The notes under the pieces: model-generated
Database searches by the model: none
Told to the model about the DNA's origin: nothing
The model's input: the letters and a program-made list of their open reading frames with translations, nothing else
In this document: positions 57,212 to 64,000 of the stretch, one piece after another
How positions within the stretch are numbered: the stretch's first letter is position 1
Layout of the letters: each line of letters opens with the position of its first letter
Position numbers and translations under genes: made by a program
Source: Flectonema sp. DT1601
Taxonomy: Eukaryota > Euglenozoa > Diplonemea > Diplonemida > Diplonemidae
Length of the DNA: 64,000 nt
Assembly (NCBI GenBank): GCA_964019425.1
Contig: OZ025818.1
Coordinates: forward strand, 868,001-932,000
Direction: 5' to 3'

Positions 57212-57809
57212 GAAAAAAGCGATCGATACAACTTCATTCGCTGCGAATAGTCAACCCACCCAACCCTCAACATGCCAAATACAGTATTGTTGGATTGTGC
57301 CACTGTTATATTATACTCGAAAACCTCATTTCTTGTATGGAGTTTGTTATTCATTATCTTGAGATGAAAAAAAGGAAAAAAAAAAAAAAAAAAAAAAAAA
57401 AAACTATAATAGTTAGTGTGTCTCGGTGATGATGACCTGTAGCGGTAAAACTGCTGTTGTCAACTTGACAGAAGGGAAAAAGAAAAAAAGAAAAAAAAAA
57501 AAAATTTTTGCCGCCGTGAAAGAACAACGAAAAAATCCGTTGAAACCAAAAAAAAATAAAAAAATAATAATAATAATAATAAAGAACGGTTAAATAAATT
57601 AAAAAAAAAAAAAAAAAAAAAAAAGTAAATTAGATGAAAGATACTTGGCATAGGAAACGAGGTCAGATCCTGGTTTCTTTATTTCATTCCAAAGTAAAAT
57701 CATCATCGTAGTTCGCTGTATCCTTAAACTATTAATCAATTTTTTTTCGTTTTGTTGTGTTGGTACAGTAAAAAAAAAAAAATAACCAGTTCTCCCAAAA
57801 ATTCCCTTC

Positions 57810-57846
<37 letters not shown>

Positions 57847-58090
57847 CTTTCGCCCCAGGCATTACCAGTCTTTGTTTCTCCATTCCCTCAGTTTGTCCTC
57901 AAATTTATGTGTTATAGTTTGTATGTCTGTTTTTTTGATGTGTTTGTCGTAAATTCATTCCTGAATTCTTTTTCTTCTCATAGGAACACAATGTATGTTT
58001 GGAAGTGCGATGTAGATCTCTGGAAATGTTTAGAAAAAAAAAAAAACAACAGCAACAACAACAACAGCAACAACGTAAAATAAAATTTAT

Positions 58091-58110
58091 TTCTTTTTTT
58101 TCTAAATTAG
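58091..58110 (+). promoter_or_regulatory. Probable trans-splice acceptor of the WW gene
   Basis: TTCTTTTTTTTCTAAATTAG ends at 58110. The start codon at 58215 is about 104 nt downstream, after A-rich DNA containing a two-codon upstream ORF (ATG TGT TAA at 58142). Confidence 0.35.
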
Positions 58111-58214
58111 CCTTTCGTGATATTTAACACAAAAAACAATTATGTGTTAAAAAAAAAACAAAAAAGAAAAAAAAAAGAACCAAATAAATTAAAACAAAAC
58201 ACCACAAAGCTAAT

Positions 58215-59894
58215 ATGGAACAAGAGGTCCTCTGTTGCATTGGTGATTGGGAAGTACTAAAACCAGAAACACCGTTTACCCAACCGAAATATCGTATGAA
58301 GGGAACTACAGAAATAACTGACTCAAAACCAAAATCTGTGGAAATGATTGAGCAAGATGAAGGTACTTGGGAACAGGTTAGGACACCTAATGGAATGATT
58401 AAAAGACACTTAGTAACTCAAAGTGTTAGGATACCGCAAGGAGAAGACTTACCAGAGGGATGGGTTCAGAGGCAATCACCAGACGGAAGAGTTTTTTATA
58501 AAAATATTTTAACGAATGAGAAGTCATGGACGAAACCACAAGCTCAACCATCGAGAGACTCAAATGCTGCTACCATTGATGAGGCGTTTGGATCGAGTGG
58601 TGCGATGATGAGACAAGGATCTGCATCTCCAGAACTTGTTGCTTCTCCTGATAGTTTGCTACTGGGTACCAGAGTCGCTAAGTTATCACCTCAACTCGGA
58701 ACCAGAACCCAACTTCCTGAAGAATCTCCCTCACGTGGTACGGTTCCTGCTTTCGTTGGTACGGTAAGTCCGAATAAAAACCTCGATGGATATTTAACTC
58801 AAATTGAACTTCTCTCTGCCGAACGAAACATCGAATCTGAGCTTCGAAAAAAACAAGAAGCCAAGAACATGGAACTACAAGACATGATCTTGCATCAACA
58901 AGAAAAACTGGCGGAAATGGAAAAAAGGACAACTTTCCTCAAAGCCAACCAACACCAACATCAACAGCAACCCCAATTTCATCAGCAGCGGGTTTTGTCT
59001 GATAAGAAGAGTCGCAATTCACAATTGAGAACACCTCAACGACAACAACAACAACAACAGATACGTGAAAGTTCTATGAGCCCTCACCAGGCATTAGCTG
59101 TGGCTCAAGATATCTACGATAACAGTGGGATTAATGGAATCATAAAAACTCCCGGCTCAGATCCTCGAGAACTCGCAACACACCTTCTCTCTTCATACGT
59201 AAAGAACTATGGAGGTGATCGTCAGGTTGTTCAAAAATCAACAGTCGCAAGGAAGAAAGTAAATCAGCAAATTAATAACAAAAGTGATCAAGACATGGTT
59301 CTTAACCTAAACATCAGTGATGAACACGGAACGTTGCAAGCNNNNNNNNNNNNNNNNNNNNNNNNNNNNNNNNNNNNNNNNNNNNNNNNNNNNNNNNNNN
59401 NNNNNNNNNNNNNNNNNNNNNNNNNNNNNNNNNNNNNNNNNNNNNNNNNNNNNNNNNNNNNNNNNNNNNNNNNNNNNNNNNNNNNNNNNNNNNNNNNNNN
59501 NNNNNNNNNNNNNNNNNNNNNNNNNNNNNNNNNNNNNNNNNCTTCTGGTAGGCGTCATATCATGCCTAACCATATTGGAGGTCCTTCTGCACCACCTCCT
59601 TATGACAGTAATGCTGATCCTCGACAGATGTGTCCGATTTCTGAGTTTAGACAGTACGAGATGGCTGATACTCTCGCAAGACTTCAGACTCTCTCTGAAA
59701 CTCGTCCAGCTCAGGGTATCCCTCCGGTCATGGTCACACTTCCTCATAGTTCTCCTAATCTACAACAACATCCAGCTGATAGTTTACCTGACACGTTCTA
59801 TACTCAGCAATCTGCAGGTGTTGGTGCAAGTTCTCGAGTTCCTCATCCTGGAGAACAGACAATGCGTTCGAGAAGGAGTTCGATCGCACTGTAG
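58215..59894 (+). CDS. WW-domain, Gln-rich coiled-coil protein (interrupted by assembly gap)
   Basis: Residues 79-108 form a WW domain (LPEGWVQRQSPDGRVFYKNI, with the second Trp in EKSWTKP), a fold that binds Pro-rich ligands. A segment just before it (GTWEQVRTPNGMIKRHLVTQ) is also W-containing. Residues about 195-245 form a coiled coil (IELLSAERNIESELRKKQEA), followed by His/Gln-rich low-complexity sequence. Exactly 200 N at 59342-59541 interrupt the gene. Frames before and after match only if the gap length is taken literally, so the true protein length, and whether an intron lies in the gap, are unknown. After the gap the sequence is Pro/Ser-rich with APPPYDS (a PPxY-type motif) and ends RSRRSSIAL. 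Signalling or scaffold role inferred from the WW domain. Confidence 0.75.
   Translation: MEQEVLCCIGDWEVLKPETPFTQPKYRMKGTTEITDSKPKSVEMIEQDEGTWEQVRTPNGMIKRHLVTQSVRIPQGEDLPEGWVQRQSPDGRVFYKNILTNEKSWTKPQAQPSRDSNAATIDEAFGSSGAMMRQGSASPELVASPDSLLLGTRVAKLSPQLGTRTQLPEESPSRGTVPAFVGTVSPNKNLDGYLTQIELLSAERNIESELRKKQEAKNMELQDMILHQQEKLAEMEKRTTFLKANQHQHQQQPQFHQQRVLSDKKSRNSQLRTPQRQQQQQQIRESSMSPHQALAVAQDIYDNSGINGIIKTPGSDPRELATHLLSSYVKNYGGDRQVVQKSTVARKKVNQQINNKSDQDMVLNLNISDEHGTLQXXXXXXXXXXXXXXXXXXXXXXXXXXXXXXXXXXXXXXXXXXXXXXXXXXXXXXXXXXXXXXXXXXXXSGRRHIMPNHIGGPSAPPPYDSNADPRQMCPISEFRQYEMADTLARLQTLSETRPAQGIPPVMVTLPHSSPNLQQHPADSLPDTFYTQQSAGVGASSRVPHPGEQTMRSRRSSIAL
59342..59541. other. 200-N assembly gap
   Basis: Exactly 200 unknown bases, a typical fixed-size placeholder, lying inside the WW-domain gene. 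Its real length is unknown. Confidence 0.98.
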
Positions 59895-59938
59895 TAGTAG
59901 TCGGGAGTTTAGTTATTAATTGGTTATTAAATCGCATT

Positions 59939-59972
<34 letters not shown>

Positions 59973-60670
59973 CCATTGCGACTCCGAATCGGTAACATTC
60001 CATGATTTCATTTTTTCTTCCTATCCTATCGTCATGTTGTCGAAGTTATCGAAATCATGGAAATTATTTATTATTCAGCCATCATCCGTGGCTAGAAAAT
60101 GCTCTGGGGGCTGAATGTCTTATTTATTTATTTTCTGCGAAAGTAACCCTATTGAGTCTGGTCGAGATTGGTTCTTATTCTGTTGTTTTATCGGGTAGAC
60201 ACAGTAAAACTCATTCGATCGTTTCAGCTTTACTGAGCCGAACGAATGATGTTCTTGAGAAATACATCGAGGAATTTGCAAAAAAAAAAAAAAAAAAAAA
60301 CAGATAGAATCTTTGTGTGGAGACTGCTAGAAAAAAAAACGAAAAAACAAAAAAAAAAAAAAAAGAAACGAAAAAAAAAACAAAAATTCACTTGTACTTT
60401 TTTTTTTTTTAAAAGCACCTGTTGTGGGGTTTCCCTCCCATTTTGTAAACATGTAGCTGCTTGTTTTTTTTTTTTGATCCCTGATTCCCCCTTTTTTTTT
60501 TTTTTTTTTTGTCTGTTTGTATTTTTATCTGATGGTTTATTTTAAGTTTAATAAATATAAAAAAAACAACATGAACCACAATAAAGACATAAAACAACTT
60601 TCCTTTACAACAACAACAGCTACACAATATCGAAAGGTTGTCGTTTGATGCTTTGAGTTGTCAACTAATT
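59895..60670. other. Spacer between WW and RING-PHD genes
   Basis: The first part is probably 3' UTR of the WW gene, with a T run at about 59944-59972. Further on are A- and T-run blocks at 60280-60510 and T-rich sequence toward the next gene. No gene is seen. Confidence 0.5.
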
Positions 60671-60693
60671 ATTATTATCTATTCACACTGCAG
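60671..60693 (+). promoter_or_regulatory. Probable trans-splice acceptor of the RING-PHD gene
   Basis: TTATTATCTATTCACACTGC followed by AG ends at 60693. The start codon at 60708 is 14 nt downstream. ATG TGA at 60703-60708 overlaps the main ATG by one base (ATGTGATG). Confidence 0.45.
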
Positions 60694-60707
60694 TAGTATA
60701 CAATGTG

Positions 60708-62215
60708 ATGTCTTCGGTGGAAAAACAAAAAACCAAACGACCCTTAGAAAGTGAAGACAACGATGATGAAAACGGCAATCTCTGTGGTATTTGTCAGGAC
60801 AACGTTGAGATTAGAGGAATGATAACATCGAGAAGATGGGGTGGACAAACAAAAAAAACGAAGGGTTCCGGATGTGGACACGTCTTCTGTTTCGAGTGTA
60901 TTTCCATGTGGGCAAAACGCAGCAGCAGATGTCCACTGTGCAGAAGAAACTTTAACTCTCTTTATAAATTAAATATCAAAACACAAAAGACTCTAGGAGC
61001 ACCTCGTAAAGTCCGAAAACAAGAATTCGAAGTCAGTTCTGACGAAGACTCCTACTCAAGCGCTGAAGGAGGTGGAGGTGCTTATCCGGACTCTGATGAC
61101 GAGTGGACGGTTTGCCACATTTGTGGTGCTTTCGACAACAAACCAGAGTTGCTGAACTGTTCGACGTGTGACAATCTACAACATTCGTATTGTATAAATC
61201 CGGTGTTCGATATAAAAAAGGAGGACGTCTCAACTTTTAAATGTACCTCCTGCCGACAAGGAGGAGGAAGAAAAAAAAAACCAGCTCCGAAACAGCAATC
61301 GTCTCCCCCAACAACTGTTATACCACCACAGCCTCTTCGAGAAAGTATTTCACCTCCTCGGGCACCCAGTCCCAAAAAGACTATTAGGAGGAAATCAAAA
61401 AGTGCTTCTCCAGAACGACAGCGTAACCCAATCTGTGGATCTATTGCCGAGAGGTTTGTTTTTAATGTAATGGGGGTACTCTTTTCCAACGATAACTGGG
61501 GGGGAAAAAAAAAAAAAAAAAATCCAGAACACTGGCACCAAAGGTCTCTGTGAGCGAAGATTTCAGAAAGGGTAGTGACCGACGACGAGCGTTGATCGAA
61601 GAATGTTGTCTTCGAATGAAGGAGAAGAAAGATTTACTTCCAAAAGATCTGAAGAACATTAAAGACTTTCCATCTTTATTAGAAGAACTCGGATATGATG
61701 AACACATAGAAATTGTTCGACTTCAGATGTGGTTCTCAAGTGGATACTTTTACACCCTTGAGAACCAACAACAACAACAACCACCACCAGGCGACTCAAA
61801 CACTGTCCGTCAAGAGGCTGCTCGAAGGGTTCAAAAAGCTGGTGCGATTTGCACTAATTTCGATGCGATGTTTCGTACAATTAGGTTGATTAAGAATGAT
61901 ACTCGTCTGTCGGCTTCTCTTAGTGAAGATGATTTTCGATCTTTGTTTCAAGAAGTCCTTCCAAATGTCCCGCTGTGTAGATCTATTGACGGTAGTTTTA
62001 ATTTAATAATGTCGAAGGTATTCGGTGACATCATTTGCAAGGCTTGTACTGTTCGAAACTCTAAAGATTCTGAAAAGTGCAACACGTGCGCCACACCTCT
62101 TGACAATCCAAACAAAAGACAAGCTGATGTCTGCCCTGTCTGTTCTATTGAATTTTTAGAAACTGCTACTCAAGAAGAGAAACATACTCATGTGAATCTT
62201 CACTTTGCTGGATGA
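60708..62215 (+). CDS. RING-PHD multi-zinc-finger protein, probable E3 ligase (2 exons)
   Basis: Exons 60708-61453 and 61528-62215, 477 aa. A C3HC4 RING (C26, C29, C56, H58, C61, C64, C75, C78) with a basic insert is followed by a complete C4HC3 PHD finger (C136, C139, C151, C154, H159, C162, C179, C182). After a Pro/Ser/Lys-rich linker come a helical region, a RanBP2-type finger (CKAC...N...CNTC, about 418-437) and a UBZ/C2H2-like finger (VCPVCSIEF, then HTHVNLHF) at the C-terminus. RING plus PHD recalls PHRF1; the two extra fingers usually bind ubiquitin. Nuclear chromatin-linked E3 activity is inferred. The start is the ATG at 60708, not the GTG at 60705. The 74-nt intron begins GTTTGT and ends in an A run plus TCCAG; without it the first frame runs into poly-Lys and stops. 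Confidence 0.85.
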
Positions 62216-62230
62216 TCGTAACAAAGTGAG

Positions 62231-62283
62231 TTTTGTTGCTTTTTAATTTTTATTTTTTATTTTTTTGTTTTCACGCTAATCAG
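62231..62283 (+). promoter_or_regulatory. Probable trans-splice acceptor in the 101-nt RING/Kv spacer
   Basis: T-rich sequence ends TCACGCTAATCAG at 62283. The whole spacer between the RING stop and the channel start is 101 nt, too short for a usual promoter plus terminator, which supports processing from a common transcript. Confidence 0.55.
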
Positions 62284-62285
62284 GT

Positions 62286-62305
62286 ACTCACACTAAACTG
62301 TGAGT
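62286..62305 (+). promoter_or_regulatory. Perfect 7-bp hairpin in the channel 5' UTR
   Basis: ACTCACA (62286-62292) pairs with TGTGAGT (62299-62305) around a 6-nt loop. It sits just after the acceptor AG and 11 nt before the ATG, so it would lie very near the ribosome start site. Confidence 0.5.
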
Positions 62306-62316
62306 GAAAAAAAAAA

Positions 62317-63777
62317 ATGGACGATGTTCAGCTTCTTTGTTATGATGAACAAGAACATGAAGACATGCATCTACCCTACAGCAAGATGAACGACCGAGGT
62401 AGAGCTCGAGGACTGTCACGACGAAAAAGTATAATCGGTGGTCTCGAAGATATATCAATCTTAGAGCCTTGGGTGGGACAAAGAGTGAAAATCAGTGATA
62501 ATAAAGAAGCGTTGAAGAGAGCAACGGGAAGCAGTGGTTATTTGCAATTCAGTGGGATGGAGGGAGAGCTCATTGATATCAACAGAGATGGTTATGTTTG
62601 TGTTGAGTTTGATGATGGGATGTCAGAATCGTGGTTTCCAAATGCTGTTGTATACAAAACCACATCGTTGTCAAATATAATTCGACTCGCTGAGTCTGCC
62701 AGAGAATCAGCTCTACCCCCCGAAGACTGTTTCGTTGAATTTGACGATCCTGGTACCCAGATGTTACCTAACCCAGATACTATAAAAAGAAAAATCTGGG
62801 CCCTAGTTGAACCTGCCTATGCTGAGAAAGTTCCAAGTCCAATTCTACGACACAGCGGTCGTTTCATTTCTTATTTAACTCAAATAATTATCTTAGTATC
62901 TGTTGTAATGATACTTTTATCATCATTGCCTGAATACACTGAAGGTAGCAGTGGTGATGAGACTCATAAGTTTATTGCTGATACTGAATATGCCTGTGTT
63001 GCTTACTTTACTTTAGAGTTTGTTCTTCGTCTGTTTGCGACACCATCACAGAAAGAGTTTTGGTCATCTGGATTCACGTGGGTTGATCTGATTTCTATAT
63101 TACCATTTTATATTAGTCTGCTTGGAGCTAAGTATCTAATTGGTAGAACCTTCTTAGTGTTGACAAGGATAACACGTATAGCGAGAGTATTGAAGGTTGG
63201 TCGTCACAGTGTTGGGATAAGACTCTTTGTACTCGCATTAAAGAGATCATTCACCCCACTGGTATGGCACATGGTAGCAATGGTTATCATAGTTGTTTCA
63301 TCTGCTAGTGTTTTGTACTACGTTGAAAGAGAATCTTGCACGTGGAGTGTTGAGCAGAGAACTTGGTTTCGAAAACCAGGTTTCGCTGATTCGGGAACCA
63401 TTGATTCACCGTCACGATGTATGTTTCAAAGTATACCATCAACCCTGTGGTGGTCAGTTGTCACTCTAACGACTGTCGGGTACGGTGAGACATATCCTGT
63501 TACTGACCTTGGTAAGGGTGTTGCTAGCTTAGTGATGATCGTTAGCGTCTTAGTAATGACCTTTCCACTTGTCATTCTAACTAACAGTTTTGGTCAAGTT
63601 TATCGTTCATATTTATGGGCTCGTTATAGAAAAGATACTGAAGTCGACTGTGAAGGTATCGAAGAACACTTCTCAACCCACGCGGTGAGCACTATTCGTG
63701 GGAAGCGTACGGAATCTCAACAAATGGTTATGCCTAAGAATACCTCAATAAAAAGCAATCACACTCTAATCCAATGA
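62317..63777 (+). CDS. Voltage-gated potassium channel (Kv-type, six membrane segments)
   Basis: 486 aa, no introns. The N-terminal half-domain (about 49-113: VGQRVKISDNKEAL, GMEGELIDINRDGYVCVEFD) resembles a small SH3/Tudor-like beta barrel instead of the BTB/T1 tetramerisation domain of animal Kv channels. S1-S6 follow: S1 near 188-208, S2 with FVLRLFATPSQKEF, S3 with WVDLISILPFY, and S4 with regularly spaced Arg from 277 (RTFLVLTRITRIARVLKVGR). After S5 the pore helix leads into the selectivity filter TVGYG (386-390). S6 has FPLVILTNSFGQVY, lacking the PVP hinge. K+ selectivity and voltage sensing are clear from sequence; gating is inferred. The 101-nt spacer to the upstream gene and the close acceptor fit polycistronic processing. 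Confidence 0.92.
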   Translation: MDDVQLLCYDEQEHEDMHLPYSKMNDRGRARGLSRRKSIIGGLEDISILEPWVGQRVKISDNKEALKRATGSSGYLQFSGMEGELIDINRDGYVCVEFDDGMSESWFPNAVVYKTTSLSNIIRLAESARESALPPEDCFVEFDDPGTQMLPNPDTIKRKIWALVEPAYAEKVPSPILRHSGRFISYLTQIIILVSVVMILLSSLPEYTEGSSGDETHKFIADTEYACVAYFTLEFVLRLFATPSQKEFWSSGFTWVDLISILPFYISLLGAKYLIGRTFLVLTRITRIARVLKVGRHSVGIRLFVLALKRSFTPLVWHMVAMVIIVVSSASVLYYVERESCTWSVEQRTWFRKPGFADSGTIDSPSRCMFQSIPSTLWWSVVTLTTVGYGETYPVTDLGKGVASLVMIVSVLVMTFPLVILTNSFGQVYRSYLWARYRKDTEVDCEGIEEHFSTHAVSTIRGKRTESQQMVMPKNTSIKSNHTLIQ

Positions 63778-64000
63778 GAATACTGAGTATTGAAACATAA
63801 CTACTTCTTGAAACGAATCAAAAAGTAATATATATTTTTTTTTCTTTTGACAGTCCTTTTTTTTTTTTTTGTGTGTTTTATTTTGTTATTAATTCTCCTT
63901 CCGACAATTCTCATTAAAAGAGAAAGAGGAGGTCACTTTTTTTTTTTTTTTTTTTTTTTTTGTATTATGGAAACGTGTAATTTTAAGAAAAAAAAAAAAA
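63778..64000. other. 3' flank of the channel gene
   Basis: A/T-rich sequence with T runs near 63860 and 63938-63961. No gene is seen before the window ends in an A run. Confidence 0.5.

Larger units (their letters stand above)
49220..58090. other. 8.9-kb gene desert
   Basis: No frame here looks coding; apparent frames are poly-Lys/poly-Phe. It holds family A pieces (49655-49760, 56811-57211), family C copy C2 (51062-51150), a CTTC microsatellite (50189-50215), a T/A pentamer run near 54819 and many long A and T runs. Some ORF-like stretches, such as 51786-51930, begin with ATG but decay into homopolymer-coded sequence. Confidence 0.65.

Noticed and set aside
61454-61553. RING-PHD protein ending at 61553 as a separate gene
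   Set aside because: The last 34 codons are intron and poly-Lys. Splicing 61453 to 61528 joins in frame to the next open frame and restores one protein.
1-64000. tRNA, rRNA, snRNA or spliced-leader RNA genes, and CRISPR arrays
   Set aside because: I looked for B-box, U6-like and repeat-spacer patterns and found none convincing. The B-box match at about 6379 is inside a probable mobile insert. A covariance search would be decisive.

Overview
This is a protist-type nuclear window with the standard genetic code (TAA, TAG and TGA all end genes). It holds 15 protein genes that I can support, all on the + strand. Neighbouring genes can be very close: 101 nt lie between the stop at 62215 and the start at 62317, and 202 nt between 10937 and 11140. 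Most start codons lie about 9-40 nt downstream of an AG preceded by a T-rich tract. One-way gene order, short spacers and acceptor-like AGs beside the start codons suggest polycistronic transcription with spliced-leader trans-splicing, as in Euglenozoa. Unlike trypanosomatids, five of the 15 genes carry conventional cis introns (12 modelled), so a diplonemid-like or early-branching euglenozoan fits better. That placement is inference; no spliced-leader gene or rRNA was seen.

Layout. 1-7.1 kb: no gene; homopolymer-rich DNA with dispersed repeats. 7.1-11.8 kb: PP1-type phosphatase, GT25-like Golgi/ER glycosyltransferase, CCCH zinc-finger protein. 11.8-28.6 kb: 16.8 kb gene desert of A/T runs and repeats. 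28.6-35.4 kb: AKTIP/FTS-like inactive E2, ALG5 (four exons), an unrecognised zinc-binding protein, and a six-pass membrane protein with two degenerate cyclase domains. 37.4-39.3 kb: four-exon coiled-coil protein. 42.2-49.2 kb: quinone oxidoreductase, DEDDh exonuclease with KH domain, GC-rich sigma-like GST, and a five-exon ubiquitin-like/beta-propeller protein ending in a CaaX box. 49.2-58.2 kb: second desert. 58.2-63.8 kb: WW-domain protein interrupted by a 200-N assembly gap, RING-PHD zinc-finger protein, voltage-gated potassium channel.

The genes do not form a pathway. They are housekeeping and signalling functions typical of a unidirectional cluster: dephosphorylation, N-glycosylation (ALG5 makes dolichyl-P-glucose), endosome transport, RNA handling, ubiquitin signalling and ion conduction.

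The most interesting non-genic signals are these. (1) Homopolymer use is split: start-proximal AGs follow T tracts, whereas nearly all cis-intron AGs follow A- or AAC-rich tracts. (2) A dispersed noncoding repeat has three best copies that lie between long (about 35-85 bp) direct repeats of local sequence. (3) A small inverted-repeat/SINE-like family has one copy split by a 118-bp insert with a 12-bp target duplication. (4) Tiny upstream ORFs touch or nearly touch several start codons.
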